DNA of 58,089 nucleotides, taken from positions 1 to 58,089 of the forward strand of contig JACNGQ010000168.1 in NCBI GenBank assembly GCA_014384025.1, given 5' to 3'. Made by a program: the position numbers and the translations under genes. Positions 1-8,564 of the stretch are shown here, piece by piece. The notes beneath the pieces are model-generated. The model searched no databases, was not told where the DNA came from, and worked only from the letters and a program-made list of their open reading frames with translations. Within the stretch, counting starts at the first letter, position 1. Each line of letters begins with the position of its first letter. The DNA is from Planctomycetota bacterium (GTDB lineage: Bacteria; Planctomycetota; Phycisphaerae; Sedimentisphaerales; Anaerobacaceae).

Positions 1-201
1 AACCGCCCCATCGTCTGCGGCGGCGTTTTGGTAGAGCCGGGAGATATCATTGTTGCAGATGGCAATGGTGTAATCGTGATCCCACGCAAACACGCCAAAG
101 AAGTGGCCGAATATGCCAAAGCAATAATTGAAGGCGATAAAGCCGGCCGACGAGGTTTATATAAACAACTCGGGCTTCCGCCAGACGATTCAGTCAAATA
201 A
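1..201 (+). CDS. RraA-like / HMG aldolase family protein, C-terminal fragment
   Basis: The window opens inside this gene; 66 codons remain before TAA at 199-201. The fragment carries VCGGVLVEPGDIIVADGNG followed by VIVIPRKHAKEVAEYA, the typical C-terminal part of the RraA/dimethylmenaquinone methyltransferase-like fold. Many stand-alone members are 4-hydroxy-4-methyl-2-oxoglutarate or oxaloacetate-type aldolases, but the catalytic part is outside the window, so the substrate cannot be assigned. It converges on pheS with about 75 bp between them. Confidence 0.8.
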   Translation, partial: NRPIVCGGVLVEPGDIIVADGNGVIVIPRKHAKEVAEYAKAIIEGDKAGRRGLYKQLGLPPDDSVK

Positions 202-275
202 CGCAAGCCGTTACTATAGCAATATGATGTGTAACGAAAGATTTGCGATTTGAAATATCTACTTAGCGCAAAGAG

Positions 276-1268
276 TTAGAACTGGCTCAGGAACCGCAGG
301 TCGTTTTCGAATAAAAGGCGGATATCGGTTATGCCGTACTTTCGCATTGCCAGGCGCTCTAATCCGAAACCGAAGGCCCAGCCGGTATATTTTTCGCTGT
401 CGATTCCGACGGCATCAAAAACATTTGGGTCAACCATCCCGCAACCGCCCATCTCCACCCAGCTTTCTTTGCCGCTCTTATCTTTCAGGAGCAAATCAAC
501 TTCGGCGCTTGGTTCGGTAAACGGGAAGAAACTCGGTCGAAACCGCCATTTTGTATCGGGGCCAAAAAAGGTATGGATGAACTGTTCGATGGTGGTCTTC
601 ATATCCACCATACTAACGCCCTCATCGATAACCAGGGCTTCAAGCTGGTGAAACATATACATATGTGTCGCATCGACTGTGTCAGGGCGATATACTCTTC
701 CCGGAGCCACAATCCGAATAGGCGGTTTGGTGCGCTCCATAACGCGTATCTGAATCGTGGATGTCTGGCTTCGCAATAAGGTGTTATCATCAATGTAAAA
801 ATTGTCCGAAGGGTCCCTTGCGGGATGCTCTGGACCAATATTTAAAGCTATGAAATTATGCCATTCGTCTTCGACCTCCGGGCCGTAGGCCACAGCAAAA
901 CCCATCCGGCCAAATATTTCCAGCAGCTCATTCAAGGTCTGTGTAATAACGTGCGTCTTGCCAATCCGTACAGGTATGCCCGGCAGAGTAACATCTACCA
1001 GCTCTTTCGATTGGCCCTGCTGGGATTTCAGCAGAGTGTTTTTTAGCTGCTCGAACGCATGCGTAACTTCTTTTTTTATTTTGTTCGCGAACTGGCCGGC
1101 CTGAGGTTTTTCTTCGGGGGGCAGCTTGCCTATCTGGCTGAGCATCTGGATAATCTGCCCTTTTCGAGACAGGTATTTTACCCGAAACTCTTCCAGAGCG
1201 GCCAGGTCGTTAACCTTTTTCAGGTCAGCAAGAGCTTCTTTGCCGGTTTTTTTAAATTGCTCAAGCAT
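276..1268 (-). CDS. pheS: Phenylalanine-tRNA ligase alpha subunit
   Basis: PheS charges tRNA-Phe as the catalytic half of the alpha2beta2 class II synthetase. The N-terminal coiled coil (LEEFRVKYLSRKGQI) is followed by the catalytic domain with motif 2 (HPARDPSDNFYI and the later MYMFHQLEALVIDEG) and motif 3 (GWAFGFGLERLAM). I place the start at the ATG at 1268 because the distance to the conserved RVKYL segment then matches E. coli PheS; a TTG at 1310 would add 14 residues. Neither has a strong ribosome binding site. It is the last gene of the thrS-infC-rpmI-rplT-pheS cluster. pheT does not follow: the next gene downstream is an unrelated one on the other strand. Confidence 0.95.
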   Translation of the reverse strand: MLEQFKKTGKEALADLKKVNDLAALEEFRVKYLSRKGQIIQMLSQIGKLPPEEKPQAGQFANKIKKEVTHAFEQLKNTLLKSQQGQSKELVDVTLPGIPVRIGKTHVITQTLNELLEIFGRMGFAVAYGPEVEDEWHNFIALNIGPEHPARDPSDNFYIDDNTLLRSQTSTIQIRVMERTKPPIRIVAPGRVYRPDTVDATHMYMFHQLEALVIDEGVSMVDMKTTIEQFIHTFFGPDTKWRFRPSFFPFTEPSAEVDLLLKDKSGKESWVEMGGCGMVDPNVFDAVGIDSEKYTGWAFGFGLERLAMRKYGITDIRLLFENDLRFLSQF

Positions 1269-1325
1269 TTTTCGTTCGTCGTATATCGTCGCTCGCGGTT
1301 TGCCAGTCAAGGCCTGTGCCGTAAC

Positions 1326-1685
1326 TTACGATTTTATTGCGGCCTGAGCAGCTTCAACAATAGCGTCGAAACCCTTTGGGTCGGCAATCGCAATTTCACT
1401 GAGCATTTTTCTGTTCAGGGCGATTTTGGCTCCCTTGCAGGCGTTGATGAACTGACTGTATCTTATTCCCCGCTGTTTGCAGGCTGCGCTTAAACGTGTA
1501 ATCCAGAGACCGCGGAAATCGCGTTTTCTGCGTCTGCGATCAGTATGAGCATTAACAGCCGCTCGTACAGTAGCTTCTTTCGCCAGGCGATACAACCGGC
1601 CTGCGGAGGCGCGATGACCCTTTACTGCTTTGAGGATTCGTTTCTTTGCTTGGTGCCTTGCCGCACCTTTTCTAACTCTTGGCAT
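1326..1685 (-). CDS. rplT: 50S ribosomal protein bL20
   Basis: This 119-residue basic protein matches the usual bL20 length. It begins MPRVRKGAARHQAKKRIL and has the conserved GHRASAGRLYRLAKEATVRA and RRRKRDFRGLWITRL segments. bL20 binds 23S rRNA early in 50S assembly and in several bacteria represses its own operon. A good Shine-Dalgarno sequence (AAAGGAAAG) lies 6 nt before the ATG. It sits about 100 bp after rpmI and about 60 bp before the chosen pheS start. Confidence 0.97.
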   Translation of the reverse strand: MPRVRKGAARHQAKKRILKAVKGHRASAGRLYRLAKEATVRAAVNAHTDRRRRKRDFRGLWITRLSAACKQRGIRYSQFINACKGAKIALNRKMLSEIAIADPKGFDAIVEAAQAAIKS

Positions 1686-1787
1686 ATCAGCTTTCCTTTG
1701 TTTTTTTTTGATTCTTTAAGCTTACTGGCGGCAGCTGAATGTGGGCCGAGAAGCAAGCATGATCAAATGATTATTGTTTTTGTCGAT

Positions 1788-1982
1788 TTACTTACACAGT
1801 GCAATCCTGGCTGTCTTAGCCAGCGTGCTTGTCATAGTAGATGCATTGCCGAGCCGCCTTCGACGTTTAGCGTTTTTACTGCTCATAAGATGGCCACTAC
1901 CGGCTTTTTTGTGCTTAACCTTGCCCTTAGCGGTAACCCTAACTCTTTTGCTCAACCCTTTATGGGTTTTCTGTTTTGGCAT
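1788..1982 (-). CDS. rpmI: 50S ribosomal protein bL35
   Basis: A 64-residue highly basic protein beginning MPKQKTHKGLSKRVRVTAKG and containing SSKNAKRRRRLG, diagnostic of bL35. An AAAGGA ribosome binding site lies 8 nt before the ATG. In most bacteria rpmI lies directly after infC; here about 600 bp separate them, so it may have its own promoter in that gap. Confidence 0.96.
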   Translation of the reverse strand: MPKQKTHKGLSKRVRVTAKGKVKHKKAGSGHLMSSKNAKRRRRLGNASTMTSTLAKTARIALCK

Positions 1983-2584
1983 TTAACTAATCCTTTTTAA
2001 ATATCTTTTCTAAAAAACCTGTATCAAAATGCTGTTTTACAGCAATCCGATTCGTACATAAAAATATTAAGATTGGTACTTTACGTTATTTGCCGGAGTT
2101 GGTCAATAACATAACGGGAAGTTTATCAAAAAAATCCCGAAAATCCTTCTGCGACCGTTTTCACTTCATTCGTCTAATTTAGAAAGCACCTCGTTGAAAA
2201 TTGGCTTTATTTGGCTTTGTTTTGGATAAAAGACCCTTAAAATTTCATAGTTTTGCCTTCGATTGACGTGCTTATTCATAATTTACCTATCTCTTCTGCA
2301 CTAAAAGTTTATGGCCGGGTATCCTGGTGTGGTTACATTGTAACCTCTTAAACTAAACGGTGATAAACTCCCCCGAAGTTTCTCTTTGTGAATTGCCCTC
2401 TTATGGCGAGATAGACAGGATAAGAGAGAGGAAATATCGAATATCCAATAAGGAATGTCGAACACCAAAGGGCAGGATCTTCGACAAGTGCGAAATGACC
2501 CATCCCTAACGGTCGGGGCTCTGTTTCAGCAATTAATAAATAGAATCGGTACAATCCGGCTTTTTAAGCTGCAGCGGATATGAG
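1983..2584. other. 600-bp gap between infC and rpmI with repeat-like fragments
   Basis: No convincing gene. A tract near 2427-2466 has a quasi-repetitive pattern (ATATCGAATATCC, then AAGGAATGTCGAA) typical of decayed intergenic repeats. On the minus strand at 2166-2279 a 37-codon reading frame contains YPKQSQIKPIFNEVLSKLDE but has no ribosome binding site; it looks like repeat-derived sequence rather than a gene. A promoter or an L20-type leader for rpmI-rplT-pheS could be here, but I cannot identify one. Confidence 0.4.
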
Positions 2585-3103
2585 CTATCTTGGCACGAGC
2601 AATAAAGTCATTCGTTTTCCGGCCATTCTGGCCGGACGTTCAATTTTCGCCAAATCCTGCATTAATTCGGTAATATTTTCGAGCATTTCATAGCCTCTTT
2701 CCCGGTGCAGCATCTGTCGTCCGCGGAAGAACATTGTGAATTGAACTTTGTGGCCCTTTTCAAGAAATTCGCGTCCGTGTTTGAGTTTAATCTCAAGGTC
2801 GCGTGTATCGGTTTCGGGTCTTAGCCTTATCTCCTTGAGGGAGACATTGTGGTGCTGGCTTTTCTTATGAGCCTCGCGAATCTTTCGTTTTTGCTCATAC
2901 TGCCACTTGCCGTAATCCATTATACGACATACCGGAGGGTCACTGGTAGGGGCTACTTCCACAAGGTCAAGTCCGATTTCGCGTGCCCTGTTGAGGGCTT
3001 CATATTTCGGTACGACACCCACCTGATTATTTGCCTCGTCAACGAGCCGGACTGTCTCGGCCCGAATTCCCCCATTTACCTTTAAACCTTGTTGTTTACT
3101 TAT
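2585..3103 (-). CDS. infC: Translation initiation factor IF-3, probable AUA start
   Basis: IF-3 binds the 30S subunit and enforces start-codon fidelity. The body is unmistakable: GLDLVEVAPTSDPPVCRIMD at the linker, then LKEIRLRPETDTRDLEIK and FRGRQMLHRERG in the C-domain. The first ATG/GTG in frame (GTG at 3022) would cut off the conserved N-terminus. Upstream codons in the same frame encode NGGIRAETVRLVDEANNQVG, the standard IF-3 start region. The only sensible initiator is the ATA at 3101-3103, with AAGGTG 8 nt upstream. This gives 172 residues (E. coli has 180). E. coli infC starts at AUU and is autoregulated through that rare codon, so the same control is likely here. Confidence 0.93.
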   Translation of the reverse strand: MSKQQGLKVNGGIRAETVRLVDEANNQVGVVPKYEALNRAREIGLDLVEVAPTSDPPVCRIMDYGKWQYEQKRKIREAHKKSQHHNVSLKEIRLRPETDTRDLEIKLKHGREFLEKGHKVQFTMFFRGRQMLHRERGYEMLENITELMQDLAKIERPARMAGKRMTLLLVPR

Positions 3104-3193
3104 TGTTTCGTCACCTTACCTTTCTATAAATGAACAAATCATTAATCTACTACTTTCCAGGTACTCTACAACCTATAATTATAACTTATATTC

Positions 3194-5110
3194 TTAGAAA
3201 TCCAAATCAATTTTTTTATCGGCAATTTTATCTATGGCCATTCTTAAAAACTCATCAATCCCAATCGTTTTATTCTCCCTGAATCCCCGGATTCTTACGT
3301 TGACATTAGCGGACTGTGCCTCTTTAGGACCAACTACCAGCATAAACGGAAGCTTTTCACTATGGGCTTTGGCAATTTTTGCATTTATTTTCTCGTTCGA
3401 AAAATCGCAACTGCAGCGCAGAGAAGCCTCTTTTAACTTATTTTCAACGGCTTTCGCATAATCATTGGTTTTCTCACTTATGGGCAATATCCTTACCTGT
3501 TCGGGCGAAAGCCAGAGTGGAAAACCGCCGCCGTAATGTTCTATAAGAATGCCGATAAAGCGCTCAAAAGAGCCGAGAACAGCCCTGTGAATCATGACGG
3601 GAGTTTTCTCTGTATTATCCTTGTCGGTATAAGCAAGTCCGAACCGCTGGGGCATGGAAAAATCCAGTTGAATCGTGCCTAATTGCCAGGACCTCTTGAG
3701 ACAGTCTCTTATATGAAAATCAATTTTAGGCCCGTAAAATGCGCCATCACCCTCGTTGATTTGGTATTCGATGGCTTTGTAGTTGAGAGCATCTTTGAGG
3801 GAGTTCGTAGCCGTCTCCCAAATCTCGTCCGAGCCGATGTGTTTTTCGGGTTTGGTGGATAATTCAATGTGGAAATCTTCGAATCCGAATGCCTTATATA
3901 TCTCGAAGGTAAGCTCGATTACGCCGATTATTTCAGCGGCTATCTGCTCGGGAACACAGAAAATATGGGCATCGTCCTGAGTGAATTGCCTTACTCTAAA
4001 AAGCCCGTGCATAACTCCACTGGCTTCGTGCCGATGAACCAGACCAAGCTCGGCGATCCGCATTGGAAATTCGCGATATGAGTGCTGGCGTGTCTTGTAA
4101 ACGAGACAGCCCCCCGGACAGTTCATGGGCTTTATCGCATAGTCGGCATTGTCAACATTCGTAAAGTACATATTCTCTTTATAATTGTCCCAGTGGCCGC
4201 TCTTGTGCCAAAGCTCCTCGTTGAGAATTATAGGAGTGCGGATTTCTTCGTATCCGTACTTATCGTGAACGCTACGCCAAAAGTCCACTATTGCATTCCA
4301 GATAATCATCCCTTTCGAATGAATGAATGCAAAGCCCGGCCCGGCTTCATTGAAGCTAAATAAATCAAGCTGTTTGCCTAAGACACGGTGGTCTCGTTTT
4401 TTCGCTTCCTCTAATCTTTGCAAGTAATCATCAAGCTCTTTCTTTTTCGGCCAGGTAGTACCATAAACCCGCTGAAGCATTTTTTGCGTAGGGTCACCGT
4501 GCCAATATGCGCCCGCTACTGACATGACTTTAAAACTTCCAGCTTTGGCTGTACTCGGTACATGGGGGCCGCGACACAGGTCTTCGAAATCATCGGAGTG
4601 TGAGTAAAAACTAATATTATCAGTATCGGCGCGGTTTATATTGTCGGTCTTGTATTTATCGCCAGCCAGTTTCGAGAGGGCATCGGCCTTAGTCATTTCT
4701 TTGCGAATAAACGGTTTGTCGGCTTTGACAATCTCAGCCATCTTATTCTCGATGCGCTCGAAATCGGTCGGTCGAATCGGCTCATCAAGGTCAATGTCAT
4801 AGTAAAATCCGTCTTCAACATTCGGGCCATAAACCAGCTTCGTATCCGGCCAAATACTGCATATAGCATCAGCCATTACGTGTGCGCAGCTATGGCGCAT
4901 CACTTCAAGACCTTCTTCATCTTTGAAAGTAATGATTTGAATCCCTGCATCGGCATTAATAGGCGTGGATAAATCTACGAGCTGTCCGTTAATTTTTGCT
5001 GCTATAGCCGCTTTTGCAAGTCCCGGCCCTATCTGCTGAGCTAATTGCTGTACCGTCGTTCCGTCAGTGACTTCTAATATGTTACCGTCCGGCAGTGTAA
5101 CTTTTGCCAT
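3194..5110 (-). CDS. thrS: Threonine-tRNA ligase
   Basis: Full-length ThrS (638 residues from the ATG at 5110; a TTG at 5131 would add seven). Order of domains: TGS (AKVTLPDGNILEV), the editing domain with HSCAHVMADA, then the class II catalytic core with the zinc ligands in MNCPGGC, LVHRHEASG and MIHRAVLGS, and the C-terminal anticodon-binding domain. It loads threonine onto tRNA-Thr and edits mischarged serine. It is the promoter-proximal gene of the leftward cluster, 90 bp before the infC start. Confidence 0.96.
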   Translation of the reverse strand: MAKVTLPDGNILEVTDGTTVQQLAQQIGPGLAKAAIAAKINGQLVDLSTPINADAGIQIITFKDEEGLEVMRHSCAHVMADAICSIWPDTKLVYGPNVEDGFYYDIDLDEPIRPTDFERIENKMAEIVKADKPFIRKEMTKADALSKLAGDKYKTDNINRADTDNISFYSHSDDFEDLCRGPHVPSTAKAGSFKVMSVAGAYWHGDPTQKMLQRVYGTTWPKKKELDDYLQRLEEAKKRDHRVLGKQLDLFSFNEAGPGFAFIHSKGMIIWNAIVDFWRSVHDKYGYEEIRTPIILNEELWHKSGHWDNYKENMYFTNVDNADYAIKPMNCPGGCLVYKTRQHSYREFPMRIAELGLVHRHEASGVMHGLFRVRQFTQDDAHIFCVPEQIAAEIIGVIELTFEIYKAFGFEDFHIELSTKPEKHIGSDEIWETATNSLKDALNYKAIEYQINEGDGAFYGPKIDFHIRDCLKRSWQLGTIQLDFSMPQRFGLAYTDKDNTEKTPVMIHRAVLGSFERFIGILIEHYGGGFPLWLSPEQVRILPISEKTNDYAKAVENKLKEASLRCSCDFSNEKINAKIAKAHSEKLPFMLVVGPKEAQSANVNVRIRGFRENKTIGIDEFLRMAIDKIADKKIDLDF

Positions 5111-5227
5111 GTATCTATCCGAAATTAGCAATCCTTTTCGTATCTACCTTCTATCTTACTGTTACTGCGTATAACTTTAATCCAAGGGGTGATTTCTGTC
5201 AATATTATTTATCGGTCGATTTATTTG

Positions 5228-5256
5228 TTGTTTTAAAGCGATTTTGCCTGTATAAT
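5228..5256 (+). promoter_or_regulatory. Sigma70-type promoter for the FHA gene
   Basis: TTGTTT at 5228-5233 and a perfect TATAAT at 5251-5256 are separated by 17 bp. They lie about 45 bp before the ATG of the FHA-domain gene, in the divergent region with thrS. Confidence 0.5.
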
Positions 5257-5301
5257 GAAAGTAGCTCTGGAAAAGTATAAACTAATAGCGAGGAAGGTAG
5301 A

Positions 5302-5781
5302 ATGGACGTTAATCTGGTCTTACTTAAAAAAGGCGGCTCACAAAAGTCTTTTTCTTTACCGGACAGTACTACGGTAATTGGTCGTCGGCACGATTGTGAT
5401 TTGTGTATCCCCCTTAAAAGCGTCTCCAGAAGACACTGCCAGTTGAATCAGAACAAAGAAACCATCAACATTCGTGACCTTGGCTCACGCAGCGGCACAT
5501 TTCTTAACGGTAAACGCATAAATGAGGCAGCGGTTAAGGCGGGTGATTATATCAGAATAGGCCCGCTTATCTTTGGGCTTCAGATTAACGGCCAGCCGGA
5601 AAAAATCATCCCCCCAAAGCCAGCCAAACCCAAACCGGCCAAACCCAAACCGCCTCAACCTAAGCCGGCTCCAAAAGCACCAAAAGGAAAAGCCCTGGCA
5701 GAAGAGCTGTCCGGCAGTTTCCCTGAGATAGAAATCGATGACTCCTCCGATTCTTTCCTCGATGAGCTTGAAGATCTTTAA
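5302..5781 (+). CDS. FHA-domain protein with Pro/Lys-rich linker and acidic tail
   Basis: Residues 1-95 form a forkhead-associated domain, which binds phosphothreonine: the key elements GRR (27-29), SRRH (42-45) and GTFLNG (65-70) are all present. A linker of KPAKPKP-type repeats (about 103-130) and a strongly acidic tail ending FLDELEDL follow. There is no signal peptide or membrane segment, so it is cytoplasmic. A GAGGAAGG ribosome binding site precedes the ATG. It lies 200 bp before a GspE-type ATPase gene on the same strand, suggesting it links Ser/Thr kinase signalling to that machine, which is inference. Confidence 0.85.
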   Translation: MDVNLVLLKKGGSQKSFSLPDSTTVIGRRHDCDLCIPLKSVSRRHCQLNQNKETINIRDLGSRSGTFLNGKRINEAAVKAGDYIRIGPLIFGLQINGQPEKIIPPKPAKPKPAKPKPPQPKPAPKAPKGKALAEELSGSFPEIEIDDSSDSFLDELEDL

Positions 5782-5980
5782 GCCGGCCCTTCATTTTGCC
5801 TGTATCGGAAATACATGCTAACAATCAGCGTCTAACACAAAAACAGTCACCGGTCCGGCCGATATCAGGGACATAAGCTTATGCTTTTTTGACAAGATTT
5901 TTGCTTGCTAATGACGATACAATATATTATCCTGATTATTGCGAGTTGTTTGTCTTCGTATTTGCTGAAAGAGAAATTAA

Positions 5981-7591
5981 ATGCAAATTTTGGATATTAT
6001 CCAGAATCTTTCACCAAGCTCGTTCTGCTTTCCGCCGGCAGATGTTGGCTTAGCCTCATTTATAACACCGTTGCCTTTTAATCCAATCAAGCTTATCTGT
6101 CTCGTAATCTGGGTTTACCTTTGCCTATTTTTCGTTCAGCGTATTCAGTTTAGTCCGCTTGTGCCTTATAAATATAAACCAGCCGCTTATATTATCACCC
6201 TCTTCACAGGGCCGATACTTATGCTTATTCTTCTGATAGTAGATACGGCAAAAAGGGCCTCTCAAAGTAATGTCAGTATCAGTGAAATAATAAAGCTACA
6301 TATACAACAAGCTATTACCAATATACGATCTGGAGACTCCAAACGTCGTCACAAAAAGTCGGCGATAAGACTGCTTGATTCGTCAGGCAGAAGTATCGAC
6401 GATATATACGGCCACGGTGACAAAAAGCGGCAGGACAGCCGTGTTCTTGATTTAACCGAAAAAGTCATCTCCGATGCTCTTGAGCGGCAGGCCAGCGACA
6501 TTCTTATCGACCCTAAGGATGAGGGTACATATACAATCAGGCTGCGAATAGACGGTGTCCTGCGGACAGTAGAAGAACTCAGGGCCGATACCTGCAAGGC
6601 AATTGTAAATAGTATTAAAGCCGTTTCGAGCATGGACATCTCTGAAAAAAGAAGACCTCAGGACGGCGCATTTATAGCCAAAAAGTCCGGTACAACAGCT
6701 TCTTTTAGGGTAGCGAGCGCCGGCGTCCTTAACGGAGAAAAGCTGTCGATAAGAGTTCTGAACCAGAATGCCGGCACATTCACGTTAGCAGACATAGGAC
6801 TGGCAAAAAAGCAGTATTCAATTATCAAAAATGCAATAAAGAAACCATCAGGTATGGTGCTGATATGCGGTCCCACCGGAAGCGGCAAAACCACAACTAT
6901 GTATTCGATGCTCAACGAAATAGACCGGTTTACGCACAACGTCATCACGGTAGAGGACCCAATCGAAGCAATGCTGCCGGAAGCCAGCCAGATTGAAATT
7001 AATCCTAAAGCCGATATCACCTTCGCAAAAACTCTGCGCAGTGTCCTCAGACAGGACCCTGATGTGATATGTGTCGGCGAAATACGCGACGAGGAGACAG
7101 CAGAGATTGCGCTTCGGGCATCACAGACCGGTCATCTTGTCCTGGCAACAATACACTGTGACAGCAACGCCACAGCTTTGGTCAGATTGCTGGATTTAGG
7201 AATATCGCCTCTTCTTTTATCATCGGGCCTGAGCCTTCTGCATTCTCAGAGACTGCTTCGGAGGCTTTGCACATACTGCAAACAGCCGGCCCAGCTAAGC
7301 CAGCATTTAATCAATAAATTCCAAAGTAAAGGCATAGAATATACAAATATTTTCGAGGCCACAGGCTGTCGGCGCTGCGAAGATACCGGTTATTCCGGAA
7401 GGACAGCGGTCTGCGACCTTCTGGTAATAACCGACCGTTTGAAGGCCGATATTGCCAATAGTAAAATCTCAATTGCCGAATTGAGAACCGAAGAGCATAA
7501 GAAAGACAAGTCACATATGAGGAAAGAGGGCCTGAAAAAGGTAGCAGCGGGGATAACAAGCCTCGAAGAACTCAAAAGAGTGGTAGGATAA
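5981..7591 (+). CDS. GspE/PilB-type secretion ATPase with N-terminal membrane segments
   Basis: The C-terminal two thirds is a type II secretion/type IV pilus assembly ATPase: Walker A GPTGSGKT (297-304), Asp box VEDPIE, Walker B DPDVICVGEIRDEETAEIAL, His box TGHLVLATIH, and the zinc-binding pair CTYC and CRRC. It would power pseudopilin assembly at the inner membrane. Unusually, the N-terminus has no MshEN/N1 domain. Instead there are two probable membrane helices (about 36-52 and 69-88) and a basic linker. It lies 5 bp before a CvpA-like membrane protein gene, probably co-transcribed. Pseudopilin genes are elsewhere in the window (19.1 kb), but no GspD or GspF is nearby. Confidence 0.88.
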   Translation: MQILDIIQNLSPSSFCFPPADVGLASFITPLPFNPIKLICLVIWVYLCLFFVQRIQFSPLVPYKYKPAAYIITLFTGPILMLILLIVDTAKRASQSNVSISEIIKLHIQQAITNIRSGDSKRRHKKSAIRLLDSSGRSIDDIYGHGDKKRQDSRVLDLTEKVISDALERQASDILIDPKDEGTYTIRLRIDGVLRTVEELRADTCKAIVNSIKAVSSMDISEKRRPQDGAFIAKKSGTTASFRVASAGVLNGEKLSIRVLNQNAGTFTLADIGLAKKQYSIIKNAIKKPSGMVLICGPTGSGKTTTMYSMLNEIDRFTHNVITVEDPIEAMLPEASQIEINPKADITFAKTLRSVLRQDPDVICVGEIRDEETAEIALRASQTGHLVLATIHCDSNATALVRLLDLGISPLLLSSGLSLLHSQRLLRRLCTYCKQPAQLSQHLINKFQSKGIEYTNIFEATGCRRCEDTGYSGRTAVCDLLVITDRLKADIANSKISIAELRTEEHKKDKSHMRKEGLKKVAAGITSLEELKRVVG

Positions 7592-7596
7592 AGTTT

Positions 7597-8229
7597 ATGG
7601 TATTTTGGCTCGGTATATTAACCGGCGGACTCTTCATCTGGTTCGCAATGAAAATAGGCTTCTACGAAATGTTGGCCATGTTTCTCAATATCGTAATTTC
7701 TATCTATGTAGCCATCTTCCTATCGCCGGTAATTTTAGATATTATCCCAGAGGCCGGTGATATACCCTGCAGTAACGCCTTAGCCTTAGCAGTTTTAGGA
7801 GCAGGTACTTTTTTTATTTTGTATGGAATTACATACGTTTTTCTTACAGGCCAATTTAAGGTCTCCTTTCCAAAATCATTTGACATTCTATTGGCAGGCG
7901 TCCTGGGTTTCCTGGTCGGCTTTCTTGTTCTAAGTTTCGCGGCTTTTGTAATCACTATTACCCCAATTTCTCAAAACCGCTTCGTAAGACATATAGGTTT
8001 GAATAGAAATTCTCAGCAGGCCAACATATCTTATATCTGTTTTTGGTGCGATTTGGTTAATTCGATAGTATCGGCGCCGGACAGCAAGATCACAAGTAAA
8101 CAAGCCGTTGAGCAGTTGCTCAGCGAGACGCAATCAAAAACACCTGAAAAAGAAGCCGGACAAAGTACCCTTAGTACGCCTGTTGAGCCTGACGGCTCAA
8201 ATGAAGAGCATCAGCCTGAACCACCGTAA
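7597..8229 (+). CDS. CvpA-like integral membrane protein
   Basis: This 210-residue protein has four predicted membrane helices in its first 135 residues (GLFIWFAMKIGFYEMLAMFLNIV onward) and a polar, Pro/Glu-rich cytoplasmic tail. Layout and length resemble the CvpA/colicin V production family, which is widespread and poorly understood, but the similarity is one of pattern, not a firm motif match. It starts 5 bp after the GspE-type ATPase gene with no strong ribosome binding site, consistent with translational coupling. Confidence 0.5.
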   Translation: MVFWLGILTGGLFIWFAMKIGFYEMLAMFLNIVISIYVAIFLSPVILDIIPEAGDIPCSNALALAVLGAGTFFILYGITYVFLTGQFKVSFPKSFDILLAGVLGFLVGFLVLSFAAFVITITPISQNRFVRHIGLNRNSQQANISYICFWCDLVNSIVSAPDSKITSKQAVEQLLSETQSKTPEKEAGQSTLSTPVEPDGSNEEHQPEPP

Positions 8230-8274
8230 TATGCCAAGTAAAAATATTTCCGGACCGGATTAATACTTTCATCA

Positions 8275-8511
8275 TCACGAACTATGGGGACAGGCTCCCA
8301 TTGAACAGGCACTCGTTGGAGACGGACCGCTCGGGCACGATTCGCAGGCCTGGACTGCTGCTTTGCTTTGCCCAACGGCAAAACCGCTTAAAAGCTTCTT
8401 CAAGTCGGAGCTGTTGCACTTTTGGCAGTTATGTTTTCGAGGAGTACTCGTTTTTTCCAAAAACTCCATCGTGTGACCACATTTGCTGCACTTGTATTCA
8501 AATATCGGCAT
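8275..8511 (-). CDS. FmdB-family zinc ribbon protein
   Basis: A 78-residue protein starting MPIFEYKCSKCGHTMEFL with a second CxxC (NCQKC), the classic FmdB/CxxC_CxxC_SSSS putative regulatory zinc ribbon. The C-terminal tail is rich in Cys, Ser and Pro (CESCPSGPSPTSACSMGACP) and could bind a second metal. The role of this family is mostly unknown. It lies just downstream of the PfkB-HAD gene on the same strand. Confidence 0.85.
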   Translation of the reverse strand: MPIFEYKCSKCGHTMEFLEKTSTPRKHNCQKCNSSDLKKLLSGFAVGQSKAAVQACESCPSGPSPTSACSMGACPHSS

Positions 8512-8564
8512 TTTTTAATCTCGTACTAAAAAACAGTGTAAATTCACTCACGGAAGTCCACCGC

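Noticed and set aside
2348-2554. 68-codon leftward open frame in the infC-rpmI gap
   Set aside because: No ribosome binding site, odd composition, and it covers repeat-like DNA.
5868-5892. ACATAAGCTTATG palindrome followed by T-run
   Set aside because: Perfect palindrome without loop makes a poor terminator hairpin; it may be chance.
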